Source of the DNA: Pseudorasbora parva
Taxonomy: Eukaryota > Chordata > Actinopteri > Cypriniformes > Gobionidae
DNA length: 64,000 bases
Direction: 5' to 3'
Assembly: GCF_024679245.1 (NCBI RefSeq)
Contig: NC_090174.1
Coordinates: 46,148,688-46,212,687 of the forward strand
Below the pieces are notes generated by a model. The model was not told where the DNA came from. It searched no databases and saw only the letters and a program-made list of their open reading frames with translations. Positions 38,386 to 51,226 of this stretch are shown here, piece by piece (the stretch's first letter is position 1; the number at the start of each line of letters is the position of its first letter). The position numbers and the translations under genes were made by a program.

Positions 38386-39690
38386 AGATGAAGGGTGTGT
38401 TTGGCGGGTTGGGTATATAAAAAAAACTTTAGCTATAACAAAAAAAGCCTTAAATTCTTTTTTAGCCTTATTTGCTTTGCAATGCTGTACTACAAGTGAC
38501 GGGAACGATAAGCACAACTTTTAGAAATAAATTTTTTTGTAGGATTTTCAATGCAACAGCTGTTCAAGTGTAAACAAAGCACATCAAAACAAACACTTTT
38601 TTGTTGAGGGTTTATTTTGATGACTTGTCACTTTGGTTTCACTTAGGCAACCACAGAACAAAAAATTAAAACAATTAGATTGAGGACTGACAGCTGCTCT
38701 CGCGCTCTGCCAAGCATAGACATCTGTGGCTCATGCGCGCACGGATCGAGAGGCCGCGCGCGATGTAGGCTATATCGTATTAAACTACAGACAGCAAAGC
38801 CTTTATAGCACTATCTAACAAGTCATCAATACTAATATAGAACTGGTGTCTATTTGTTAACTTTCTCAAGAACAAGCAACACCAAAAAATGAACAAATGA
38901 GCGAGTATTTTGGAGTAAAGAATATGAATAATCACCAGAGACTGAGCTTGAATAAATGGGGGGGAGAGAACAAAAAAAAACTGACCGAGTAACAGCGAGC
39001 ACATCGTCAGCAGTGAACTTTTTATTCCTCTCACCGAAATCCAGGGCATGACGTCACTGCCACCGGCTCATGATTCTCAAGTCATGTGTTACATAACTTG
39101 CAGTCTTTTCATAAGTGCTTTTATTTGGGGGGTTATTGTGTTAAAACTTTCAATTGGCATATGGGCATCGGTTAATCAAAGCTTTTTATGACTTCAGTCT
39201 ATAAGAGGCTGTTAAAGACAGACTAGACAAGATTTTACCCTGCTGTTCCTCTTGACCTCCATTAAAAACACCGAGACGTCACTTCTGTCAATGAATGAAT
39301 ATGTAGGCTATATGCAGACTCACGGAGCGCATAATCTGCCCTCCATCTGACACATAGATATCACAGCAACTATCTTGATTCTTGCAATATGACATTTCAA
39401 ATGAACAGGAACAAAGTACAGAGACTGTCCTAATCAATTAAGAAACAAAATCATATCAAAGAGAGAGAGAGAGAGAAATCGAATTTATAACCAGAAAGAC
39501 CAATTTACTCCAATTCTCGCAAATGAAACACTGACGTTCTCTCTGTTGCAACTTTAACTGAATGCTCAAAATGTTCATAGCACCATAACCCCATTATGGG
39601 CGCTTGCACCGGTCGCCTTTAACACAATGACACACTTCTTGTGTGCTCTAATTTCACAAACTAAACCAAGCAACAGCCAGCTGTACTCAC
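38386..39690. other. Intergenic; GC-richer patch at 38700-38770
   Basis: GCGCGCACGGATCGAGAGGC suggests a repeat or small CpG patch. A possible minus donor (TTTCG|GTGAGAGG near 39042) lacks supporting exon content. (GA)n at 39459-39477. Confidence 0.3.
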
Positions 39691-39850
39691 CTAATCTGAG
39701 GCAGCAATGAGAACCCGACTTCAACAGAAAAGTTGCTAGGATCTCCAGCGACGAGACACTTTTGCCTTCCTTGCCGTACACATGAAATAGAGTTACATAA
39801 CCGGCACCGTTTCTGTGGGCAATGAGTGACTTCCAGAGCGCTTTTTTCAT
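39691..39850 (-). other. Candidate first exon of an unidentified minus-strand gene
   Basis: A minus-strand segment ends in a strong donor, GATTAG|GTGAGTACAG (GT at 39690-39689). An ATG at 39850 opens 53 codons up to the donor (starting MKKALWKSLIAHRNGAG), but I recognise no family and the ATG context is weak, so the segment may be 5' UTR. It lies next to a CpG-richer segment (39850-39980, continued at 41140-41400 after removing an inserted hAT element), as expected of a promoter. By human Xq28 gene order prrg3 or another neighbour is conceivable, but no matching downstream exon was seen. Confidence 0.3.
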
Positions 39851-39980
39851 TCACTGATGTTCATTTTCCAACGCACACACCTCACGCTTTACGTCATCAG
39901 CCGTCGTCACACCTTAAAAGGAGTGAAGGGGCGTGACCGGACCGGATTCGCCAGAGTCGGTGGAGGGGAGCGCGCACACC

Positions 39981-41139
39981 TAGGGCTGGTCGATTCTGAA
40001 ATTTTTGGAATCGATTCCGATTCCAATTCCTGTTTCCGGAATCGACAGGAGTCGATTCCAAGAATCGATTCCCCACTGTTGTTTTCGATTCCTTTTCGAT
40101 TCTTCTTTTTTTAACAAAATCGATGGTGAACCTAGTTCCGGAGTGACCGCAGGATACAAGGATGTAGAAAGTATCCTTCTCCGAAACTTTATTTGTAAAA
40201 TGATGATGCGTTTCCATAACTCTGATGAATTTTAAATGATGGATTCTCCTGAAATGGCCCATATAGCCCAGAAGTAATGCGATTTAGCCTAATAAATCAA
40301 AAGGATAGCACATTATTCATGGATGTGCATTTATTGCATGTTTAAAACTACATGACATGTCTAAAATGCATGTGCACAGTTAAGTTAAATGACTACATTC
40401 AAATAAGTGCTTGCACAGAATGTACGAGGTAAAATAACCACAATATTAACAAAATCAATAATATAAGAGTGCGCAGTTTATTTGTCAATCAGATGCGCGA
40501 GCAAGTTGCGTTCATTACTATAGCAACATAGACTCGGTCATTAAGCTGTACTAGGCGCATTTTATTTCTGTTATCAATGGATTAATGAAAATAAAAGAAA
40601 ATAGAAAATTAAAATAAGACCCTCACATCTGCATCTGTAAGCAGCGCTCAAAACCTACCGTTGTGGATAACAGAACCATTTCACAATTTAAAATTATGGA
40701 GTTTTTGTGTGCAAAATGTAGCAAACTTGTCCACGATGCAGCATCACAGAAGGAAACAATGACAATAAACACTATTAAACTAAGTGAAGGGAAGGTATAG
40801 TAATAATCAGTGATATGCGTTCTCATATGGCTCGATTTGAACGTTTCATACCATAAAAATAAGTAGTTAGAATTACGTTCTAGTGACGTCATCACACAAT
40901 GACGCAAAAAAACACTGAATTGCTTTATTTTTAACTCGTAATTTGAAACTAAGTGTTCAAAAGAACCTTTTGCAAAAAATAAATAGACTTCCAATCATTA
41001 TTAGTAAGCGAGAGACAAGTGAATAAAGAGGAGTCGATTCCCCGAGATGGAATCGATTCCAAACGTTGGAATCGACTCTCGATTCCCAACGCCTTGGAAT
41101 CGAGGAATCGATTCTTTTTGGAATCGATTCCCAGCCCTA
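39981..41139. mobile_element. Non-autonomous hAT-type element with perfect 8-bp target duplication
   Basis: Termini TAGGGCTGGTCGATTC and GGAATCGATTCCCAGCCCTA are inverted. The flanking octamer CGCACACC occurs at both 39973-39980 and 41140-41147. Many GGAATCGATTCC words are concentrated near both ends as subterminal repeats. The 1159-bp interior has no transposase. The 121-codon frame across the left end is artefactual. Confidence 0.93.
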
Positions 41140-41168
41140 CGCACACCCGCAGCGCGTGCTCGCCAGCC

Positions 41169-41173
<5 letters not shown>

Positions 41174-41247
<74 letters not shown>
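41174..41247. repeat. (CT)n microsatellite
   Basis: About 37 units directly beside the hAT element. Confidence 0.97.
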
Positions 41248-41250
<3 letters not shown>

Positions 41251-41400
41251 CCAAACGGCTTGAACGGCGGCCAGAGAATGTCATCGGCGGAGAATTAAGG
41301 AGGCCGGGTCTAAGTGAGGCAAGCTCTTCGTGTGGAAATAAAGGGGGCGCCTGTGTTACAGATGGGAGGAAAGCCAGATTTAGTAGAATATTACAAATAC

Positions 41401-42700
41401 CGCACGTTAGAGTGGACGATGTTTAAAAAAATAAAGTTGCTTTCGAGTTTCTAAAATGACGTGGGAGTTCTGTAGTCAGTTATGTTACATAAGGACTATT
41501 GTTTCATATGGTGTATTTTGCCAGTTTATTTGGCCGAGCCTGGGTTGCTTACGCTGGATGACTTGGAATATTACGTCATCCGTAACCCCCATCTGGACCA
41601 ACGAGTTTATGCGCGCATGTAGGCTAGATGATGGGGTTAGGCTGTAATGTTTTTAATCAATATTCATCATTGTTTTCGGACGTTTCAGCATCGATAAAAT
41701 GTAGATTACAAGTTAGTCACTGCGTATGTTTTCAAATCTTTCCAAAAAAAGATTCCAGCAAACACAAGTCGAGTTTGTCTGATGAGGTAACCATGGAAAC
41801 GCGAGCGAGACCCGTAACTGACAATATTATGCCAGACTCAGCAAAGTTAAAAAAGTATTCTAATGTAAGTATTGTTGAGCACTTTATAACCACAGAACAG
41901 GCAGATTGCCTTCCAATTTATTTTCCAATAGAACTTAAAAAAATAAATAAAATAAAAACTCGACATCCAGAAAGCCACTGTATAATTCATACGCTGACCC
42001 CCATTCATTTTACATAAACCGTTAAAATTCAGAATTGTTTGCGTTCGACAAAGAAACATAATTCTTCGAAGTGGAAAGATTTCTTTCAAACTGTACAGAC
42101 ATCAGCGGGCGGGCGGGTGCTTAATTGGATCGTGCTGCTGTGGTCTGTAACTAGGTCATGTTAGACAGTGATTGCCATCAGCCCCCGGTTCGCTCAGTGG
42201 TGCTTGGTCAATGAAACGCTCAGCTGTGGACCAGAGGCAGAAATCACAGCTGATCCATACTGAGTCACTGTTGTGCAGCCTGTAAATGTCTCACTAATCT
42301 GGACGCACACAAACAAGTCATTATCATCCGAAATATTTAAGGAGAAGAATAGAGTAAAAAATAGAGCAGATGCAGTTGCCAGAACTACAGTCAATGCCAT
42401 TAAATAACAAATGCAGGCAAGTCTAACTCTATCATTGACCTCCTTAGCAAATAAATGTGACCCACACATACACAAAACCAACAGGGTAACACAGGACATT
42501 TAAAGGATGCAGTAAACATTAACATACAAAACATAACAAAGAAATCAACATAATCCAAATAAATGTATGGTTTGTGCAGGGAATTTCCCTTTAGGCTAAA
42601 TTATTTAATGTAGGATACTACATTTAGTTTTGCTGTAAATTATTAAGGTAATTCATATGTTTTATGACCCTAGTCCCCTAAAACATTTTAACACTGTTTT
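41401..42700. other. Intergenic; small unplaced open frames
   Basis: The 129-codon plus frame (41628-42014) has a possible donor (GATGAG|GTAACC at about 41786) but no recognisable domain. Confidence 0.25.
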
Positions 42701-42709
42701 ATATAGCCT

Positions 42710-43010
42710 ACAGTACCAGTCAAAAGATTGGAAACATTACTGTTTTAATGTTTTTGAAAGTCTTTCATACAGTCAAAATACAGTAACATTTTGAAATATT
42801 ATTACAATTTAAAATGGTTTTCTATTTTAATATACTTTAAAATACAATTTATTTCTGTGATGCAAAGCTGAATTTTTTATCAGCCATTATTCCAGTCTTC
42901 AGCGTCACATGATCCTTCAGAAATCATTCTCATGCTGGTTTGATACTCAGTTATTATCAATGTTACAAACAGTGGTGCTGCTTAATATTTTTTTGGAACC
43001 TGTGATACTT
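42710..43010 (-). repeat. Foldback dispersed repeat, interrupted copy
   Basis: CAGTCTTCAGCGTCACATGATCCTTCAGAAATCATTCT matches the 52.6-kb family, inverted, and is cut off at about 43010 by another insertion. Confidence 0.65.
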
Positions 43011-43470
43011 TATTCAGACACCCAACATTTTCTCACATCCACACAATTTATTCGCTATACTTTTGGAAATGGTAATCAAATATGACAATAAACTGTGCTG
43101 TCAGAACAAATTAATCTTGACAATGTCAGGTAACTGACAGAAAGTTGGATACAATCAACCAATCAGCTGTCAGCTGTTAACTTTAAGTACAGGACTAGAT
43201 AATACCAATTTAGGTCAATTAATTACCAAACAATTCTTAACTTTCTTCAGTTTGTGGTGTTAAAGACCACAGTATCAAATAAACAATTAAACAAATCAAG
43301 GTTAGGTCAAAGTGTCTGAATAATTTTTGTCCCAAATTCATATCAATTTTACTGAAGAATTTTTGGGTATAATATGTCAAAGTTTATTTTGCTATCCTCA
43401 CTTATATAAATGAAATAAATATATCTGAAAATATATCTGGTGTCTGAATAATTTTTGGTTTTGACGTATA
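43011..43470. mobile_element. MITE with TTATTCAGACACC / GGTGTCTGAATAA ends
   Basis: The inverted termini lie about 450 bp apart, and AAAGTGTCTGAATAATTTTTG also occurs internally at 43308. It is nested in or next to the 42.7-kb repeat. Confidence 0.55.
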
Positions 43471-44417
<947 letters not shown>

Positions 44418-44724
44418 GTGATATAACATTTATTATAGATTGGGTTATTTTCTATTATTATTATTATCAAACTGTAAATTATCTATAAGTGTCGTTTAGA
44501 TTCAGTTGGAACACTGTAGAAAATGATTAGTTAACTTAACTTAAAAAAGAGGTAACCAGTTGTCTTAAAATTAAGTAAATAAACTTCATGTTGAAAAATT
44601 ATGTTGAATTTTCAAGTTCACGTAACTTATTTTTTAAATTATCCCACATGGTTTATTTACTTAATTTTTTTAAGTCACCTGAACTGATGGGTGCCTGTTT
44701 GCATTAGTTTATATGATTTATGTA

Positions 44725-45137
44725 CACTGTAAAAAATGTTGGTTGTTTTTTTGCTGGTTTAACTTAAAAAAGTAAGTAACCTGGTTGCCTTAAAATTTTG
44801 AGTGTATTGAAATTAAAAATTTGAGTTGATACAATGAAGGAAAATAGTTTAATAAATAGAAACTCAAAATATTATTGTATCTGAACCACATAAAAAATGT
44901 GATAAATCATGAAAATAGCACTATTTGGCATGTTTCACTGCGTCATCAGAAATGAAACAAACACAATTACCCAATATGCTTACAAAATCTTTAAAAAAAT
45001 GTTTTAATAAAGGTTGTCTAATTTCAAAAAATGTTCATTGTATTAACTCTTATACTCATTGTATTATTTTTAATTTCAAAGAAGTCAAAATTTTAAGGCA
45101 ACCAGGTAACTTTTTTTCTAAATAATTTTTTACAGTG
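44725..45137 (+). mobile_element. MITE family M, copy 1 (CACTGTAAAAA ends, TA target)
   Basis: CACTGTAAAAAATGTTGG ... TTTTTTACAGTG, 413 bp, flanked by TA (44723-44724, 45138-45139). Internal blocks AAGTAACCTGGTTGCCTTAA / TTAAGGCAACCAGGTAACTT are inverted. A more diverged relative lies just upstream at about 44510-44690. Confidence 0.9.
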
Positions 45138-45139
45138 TA

Positions 45140-46086
45140 CAGTGCAACGAATCTAAATGTGTTTGTTGTATGTGTGTAAGTCTGTAATGTCCGAGACTTT
45201 CTTGACCTCAATAAGGCCATGTATTGTCTGAATGTAGAAAGCCACACAGGAAATAGGGAGGATTATACAACATCCTCTCACCTCTCTGCATGTGTGTTTA
45301 CACGACGGGAGTGAGTCACAGAGAATAATAGGGGAAGATTGGTGCACATACACATACCCACCCATAAACTCAAGTACGTATGCACACTCACAGATTCATA
45401 TACACATAGACCTGGATTAATAATTATAATGATGACGCATAAATGGGTGAAATATCTCCGTCATCTCTGTGTCTGGGGAGGTGGCGTTGAGGAGAAAGAG
45501 TGAGCGAAGCAGAAATAGACTAGTGCTTCTATCTTCTGTGTTGATTTCAGGTCAGGACTGCATTGTCGGAGGAACAGTTGGATAACAGCTATCCTTGCCC
45601 TATTTATCTGTAATGGCCCCCCATTGTGGAGCGAGAGCTGCTGTTGCTTTCGATGAGACCTGTTTTTCATTCATTCCTCTTCTCCTCCAGTTTCCCCTCA
45701 GTTCTTCTCTCTTCTGTGTGCCACTGTATTATTGCACTGATATTAACACACTTGTGACCTCTGCTCTCCATATCCACTGTTATCGAGGCTGTGTAGACCG
45801 TATGGGTCCTTTTTTAGAAACATCCAGATCTTGCAGTAGGGTGAGCTCCTATTGCTCTGTTGCAGGAGAGCAGATGTGATTTAGCAGGACATGTGATTTA
45901 CATACTGTAACATGCTTTAGGTAGCCTTTGTTAAGAAGCGTTGTTATTTGTCAAGTGCTAAAGTCACAAACTTAAAATTTTATTTATATAATTTTTATAT
46001 AATAAGTTTTATTATATGCATTTTAATCTTTAATTAAAATAACTTCCCCTCCCTCTTGCCTCATCTCATGTCTTCTCTTCTTCTCA
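45140..46086. other. Intergenic, nothing recognised
   Basis: The 94-codon plus frame at 45595-45876 has no known domain. Confidence 0.35.
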
Positions 46087-46502
46087 CACTGTAAAAAAAA
46101 AGTTGTTTTTTGTTGGTTTAACTTAAAAAAGTAAGTAACCTGGTTGCCTTAAAATTTGGATTTTATTGAAATTAAAAATTTGAGTTGATACAATGAAGGA
46201 AATTTGTTTAATAAATAGAAACTCAAAATATTATTGTATCTGAACCACATTAAAAAAATGATAAATCATGAAAATAGCACTATGAGCACATGAGGCATGG
46301 TATGCGAATTTGGCATGTTTCACTGCATCTTCACAAATAAAACACACACAATTACCATATGCTTGCAAAATCTTTTAATAATATTTGAATAAAGGTTGCA
46401 GATTCTCAGAAAATGTCATTGTATTAACTCAAATTTTTTATTTCAATGAACTCAAAATTTTAAGGCAACCAGGTAACTTATTTTTGAAATATTTTTACAG
46501 TG
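46087..46502 (+). mobile_element. MITE family M, copy 2
   Basis: Same orientation and nearly the same sequence as copy 1, with CACTGTAAAAAAA and TTTTTACAGTG ends; 416 bp. Confidence 0.9.
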
Positions 46503-47235
46503 TATAAAATAAATAAATACTTTTATTTTCTACTAAAAAATATTTCCTTAAATACACCCTGTGGTGAAAATCAAGTTTTTATCGGCCAAGTTTTAATGTT
46601 GTTTATATATATATGTCTATGACAAACATGCAAATTCATAAGTCAATACAATTGTTGAGTATTTTCTCTTTAAAACTGCAGTAAACATAAAAACTCAAAA
46701 ATCTAAAAAAATATGATTTGAAATCACTGGTGTTTCTGAAGTCACAAACTGTCTAGTAACCAATCACCAGTGGGCTGTCAGGGTGTGGCCTTCTCTGCTG
46801 GCCCTGTCAAAATCATATATATATATAGTTACGATTATATTTCCAGAAAGAATGTATTTATTTACCCCACGGTACGCTACTCATATAATCACATATATGT
46901 GCAGGTGTGTTTTAGCATATCATTAACTATGTTGCAAAGCAGAGGGGTCATAAGAGAAGCTAGGTTATCCCAGTATATTTTTATTATTTATTACATTATA
47001 TTATTTAGCACATAGCGGGTGAAGGATATATGATGCATATTACAATGTGATGAGGAATCTGCATTTCTCCACTGCGGTTCTGAGCACATGGTTTGTGAAA
47101 CATTAGCCATTACATATTAGCTGTTTGATAATGTAATCAAGCAAAAGGCTAATCACATCAGTTACCGTTATGCGGCTGACACTGTTGAGAGCGACACATA
47201 AAACGAATTACCATTCTGATACATCAGCTGAATAA
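46503..47235. other. Intergenic, nothing recognised
   Basis: AT-rich, no boundary seen. Confidence 0.4.
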
Positions 47236-47363
47236 GAAATCTCCCCTAAACCCTCAATCACTGTTCCCTACGTTAGTCCACAAATACAGTTCACTTGAAG
47301 GCGTTAATGAAAACGAGTGAGTGAATTCGGACAGCCATTGAGTGTACATCTGCTGTACTCCTG

Positions 47364-47693
47364 CACTGTAAAAAAAATATTTAGAAAAAAAGTTACCTGG
47401 TTGCCTTAAAATTTTGAGTTCATTGAAATTAAAATTTTGAGTTAATACAATGAACATTTTTTGAGATTCGACAACCTTTATTAAAATATTATTAAAAGAT
47501 TTTGTAAGCATATTGGGTAATTGATTTATCCATTTTTTTATGTGGTCCAGATACAATAATATTTTGAGTTTCTATTTATTAAACAAATTTCCTTCATTGT
47601 AGCAACTCAAATTTTTCTCAAAATTTGAAGGCAACCAGGTTACTTACTTTTTTAAGTTAAACCAACAAAAACCAACACATTTTTTTTACAGTG
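47364..47693 (-). mobile_element. MITE family M, copy 3 (inverted, internally shortened)
   Basis: Reverse orientation, 330 bp. It is inserted in an older repeat whose halves are visible at 47236-47363 and from 47694. Confidence 0.88.
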
Positions 47694-47734
47694 CATTATT
47701 GCGGTGCAATGTGGGATGGCTGTTCCTTCAAATA

Positions 47735-48290
47735 ATGCCCTATTTGAGGGTATAGTGGGCGATTTCAAGCCTGACAAGCCAGACCCACATCAAGATGCTT
47801 GGTCTGGAAACTCACCATTGACAGCTCAATCCGAGGGGCGGGATATATGGTTGTCTTTCAAACTCCCTCTGCACACGATAGGATAGCGCTACAACCAACC
47901 AGAGCAACGAAGGTGAAGCAGAGCTCGCTGATAGATTAAACATTCACCGTATCCGGTCGGCAAAACTCCCAACACATATTCCTTTCTTAAGAATGACTTC
48001 AGTGCTGTTGTTTGTTCTTTTCTCAGAGAAAAGCTTAACTCCAAGTCTTCCAGAGTCGCGGTCAAAGCTGATTCGAATGACCGCTGTTCGCCAGTTTCTG
48101 TGTTTACTAGAAGCACGCAAATGCAAATCTGGCGTCATTATGTTAAGCCCCGCCCACGGACTCTATACACGATGTGATTGGACTGTCAAGAGTTTGGCAT
48201 TTACAGCTCAGATGGGTATTGAGAGTTGCTAGACGACACTCGTGGGAGGATTAGATTTGCTGCCGCTAGGGTGCATCTAGATTTCTAGGC
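47735..48290 (-). pseudogene. RecQ-like helicase N-terminal fragment in a dispersed repeat
   Basis: The minus-strand frame 48116-47889 reads ..LRKEQTTALKSFLRKEYVLG then VLPTGYGECLIYQ, the start of a RecQ-type helicase domain with Walker A at about 47969-47946. The essential Lys-Ser pair is replaced by Glu-Cys. Only about 75 codons remain and no helicase motifs II-VI follow. It is homologous to the inverted copy at 30725-31065. Confidence 0.65.
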
Positions 48291-49367
48291 TAGCGATTTC
48301 GGATTCAGCCATCGACTTGAAGACAAGTCTGTCCTGTGTGAGTGAGTGGAGGCGGGGCCAATTTGCATATTAAAGGATCCACATATACTAAATAAAGCAA
48401 GGATGTAGAGTTAAATTATAGATATTTTAAGGCATATATTTTTTTAAATATGTCATTATGGTGATCAAAGATGAGTTTTGAGGTTTACAATTATTGACTA
48501 CATGGGACTTTTAATGAGGTCCACACTGGTTTGTTCCTTCTACGTAGTCGTCATCAGCAGAAAATAAAACCTTATAGAGGTTTTACAGGTTATACGTTGT
48601 GTCCAAAAATGCTCTTTTGTCATGACCATAAACATAGCATAGCATATCATATTTTATTGCTTAAACATGAACTTCTCTTCTTGTGTTCTATTATGTAGAG
48701 TTCAGTAGTGTAGTGTTCTGCTGTCAGCAGTTCTATAGTGTAGAATTACTCACTTGGGCTGCACAGCTCGCAGAGGGGGTGGAATGAAAGAAAGTGTGGC
48801 CAGAGAGAACGGCAGAGCTGGAGGGGAAACCAGGATATTCTACTAATTCTCCTTTTCCACTCTTCCTCTTCCACTCAGACATGCTCTCAATATTTCCGCC
48901 TGGATGTTTCTCTTCTTTCCTTGTGCCCCTCCCCGGCTTCACCCCCAAAGACATTTAACTTTTTTTTCCCTTCTTCTGTTTTTCAGTCTCTTATTTTCTG
49001 GCTCAGTCTGCATTAGCAGATGGTGTGTTAAAGCCTTCATTCCTTCCACTACCGGCTGTACTGATGAAAAATAACACTGTGAGAATCTATCCAAACCAGA
49101 ACCCATTCATGAACTCATTAAAAACCAAAGCCATCCTTGGGGTTAGTGATTTGATGTAACTAGACACAGGCTGTCTCAAAGAGCCTTTTTGTTTGTATAA
49201 TATGAAAAATATATGCCACTTTATTCTGAAGCCACTTTTCTTAGAACTGCTCCAATTGTTACATTTCTTTACTTCTTTCATTGCACATTTTTGTAGCTGA
49301 GTCACCGGTTCTTCGCTCTGGATTTGAAACAGCGGCACTAAATTCTCTGGAGATGTATCTCTTAATC
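48291..49367. other. Intergenic, nothing firm
   Basis: Open frames of 73 and 105 codons (48733-48954, 49087-49404, minus) lack recognisable motifs. Confidence 0.35.
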
Positions 49368-49526
49368 CAGGGGCGTAGCACCAAATTTTGGGCCCTGGGT
49401 ACAAACCATCTTGCTGGGCCTCCGTACCATGTACATGTATGTATAGAAAACTGACTTCTAAGGCCCCCCCCCTGCCTCGGGCCCTGGTTACTCAGTACCC
49501 TTTATCTCCCCAGTCCCACGCCCCTG
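49368..49526. mobile_element. Very short hAT-type MITE with perfect 8-bp target duplication
   Basis: CAGGGGCGTAGC ... CCACGCCCCTG, 159 bp, flanked by TCTTAATC at 49360-49367 and 49527-49534. Terminus CAGGGGCGT is typical of hAT elements. Confidence 0.92.
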
Positions 49527-49534
49527 TCTTAATC

Positions 49535-50359
49535 TATATAGCCAAACCTAACAGCAGGCTAGTTTTTATACAGCATTTCCTTTTATTTATGTTACCTATT
49601 CACTGCTTTAGGTATAAAAGCTTGAATGATTTTAAAATGACCATAAATTTAGATCTCAAAGCATCGCTTATAAATTTGGTCTCGTCTCAAACATGGGTGT
49701 TTTTTTTATTTTTTATTAAAACAACACACACATCCCCTGTCTTTGGACGCAGCTTCCTGTGTTGACTTGACCTGTGTTGCTCACACTTGTCTAAACTGGG
49801 TTAAGAAGTGAGTGCAGAAACTTCTCAATGATCATTTCGCTAGCCTCCATCACTGTCCCTAGCTTAGGCCGCTTCGCTTGTCAAACATGATCACAGCAAA
49901 TTTCCACTTGATAAATGTGCAGAGCTGTAGCTACCACTTCTTATATTCAAGACAGAGCAGGACATGTGTTGTCATGAGGAATTTCTATTTTAAGTGTATA
50001 ATAATGTAAGCGTCAACCTGTTAGCTCTCACAGATAACCATTCAGGAGAAACAGTAGAAGGGTTCAGGACTCAGTTTATTCAACGCCGATTTCATGTTAC
50101 CATCAAATATTTGTGATTCATTAAAAGATAAAACAAGCATGGATCAATCTACATCAATATTCTGATTACATATGTGATATAATTAATGAATCCCTTTCAA
50201 TCATATTATTTTAAAACGGGGCACAAAGAAAAAAGTGTGTTCAGAGGGCTACGCTGATCCAAAATATAGCACAGAACGTATGAACTCTTCTCCCACTCAG
50301 CATGTCAAACTAAATTATAAAATGTTATATAATACTATTTGAAAGGAGAGTTCCAAAGC
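49535..50359. other. Downstream flank of vma21, nothing recognised
   Basis: May include distal vma21 3' UTR if a poly(A) site further left than 50360 is used. Confidence 0.3.
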
Positions 50360-50365
50360 TTTAAT
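50360..50365 (-). terminator. Candidate vma21 poly(A) signal (ATTAAA)
   Basis: ATTAAA on the minus strand lies about 515 bp after the vma21 stop codon, in a stretch without recognisable transposon sequence. Vertebrate vma21 transcripts have long 3' UTRs, so this is plausible but unproven; other A-rich hexamers lie further downstream. Confidence 0.25.
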
Positions 50366-50878
50366 TGATAACTAAAACATGAAATGACCTTGGATTTTTT
50401 TTTTTACTTAATCTCACAGACATACACTAGCTTTAACTCACCAACTTTCTATGATGTTTGTGTAAAAATACAAGGGAAGACATTGAAATGTAGAGAACAA
50501 CAGCTTGAATCCAGTTTTGAATCCGCTGATTTCATTCATTGACTAGACTGAAAAGGGGCAGATAATGACACACAATGAACTTCCATGAGAACAGCTAGTT
50601 TTCTCAACTGCCTTGTATAGCCCTGCACAAAAACACAAAATCAACATCTAAAACCTTCTGACACAACCTCCAGCCAGACATAAAGATGACCTCGGCCATA
50701 GCATGAGATGAAGAAGAAATCAGGCATCTTCTCTCTGATAGGCTGAGACACTCAGGGGAAAAGTAAACACACACACACACAGAGATGGTCACTCCATTAT
50801 GATATTTTGGTTCAAGAAGGAATAAGACAGAGCGTCATGTGTGTGTTCCCATCTCTCCCAGCTGCTTTCCAGTTTAGG

Positions 50879-51183
50879 TTAATCCTGTTTTCCCTCTCTC
50901 CATTGGCGCGATCCTTCATTCCATGCAACGTAAACAAAGAGTGCCAGAACCACATGGACGGCAAGCACAGCAACAATGGCAGCATAGAAATAGCTGTCAT
51001 TGCTGGAGTAACCCAAAGAGGCTGTGAAGAAAAGAACAGAATTAAGGAGAAATTATGGTAAAAGCAACCCAGCAACTGAGGACTTGTTCAAATGGCTTGT
51101 TAGTGTAACATATATATATTTAGCAATGGGATTATTGTATGGACTGTCCAACAATATACAGCACAACAACAGTTTTAATGAGG

Positions 51184-51226
<43 letters not shown>

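Larger units (their letters stand above)
39851..41400. promoter_or_regulatory. CpG-richer promoter-like island split by a hAT insertion
   Basis: The flanks 39851-39980 and 41140-41400 are GC- and CpG-rich compared with the AT-rich surroundings (for example GGGGCGTGACCGGACCGG and GCAGCGCGTGCTCGCCAGCC). They become contiguous if the 39981-41139 element and one target duplication are removed. With the donor at 39691 this suggests a promoter for a minus-strand transcript. Activity is inferred from composition only. Confidence 0.35.

Noticed and set aside
38780..39049. 89-codon minus frame with a possible TTTCG|GTGAGA donor
   Set aside because: No recognisable domain, hydrophobic low-complexity content and weak context; left as intergenic.
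39897..40262. 121-codon frame
   Set aside because: Spans the left end of the hAT element; composed of GAATCGATTC-type subterminal repeats.
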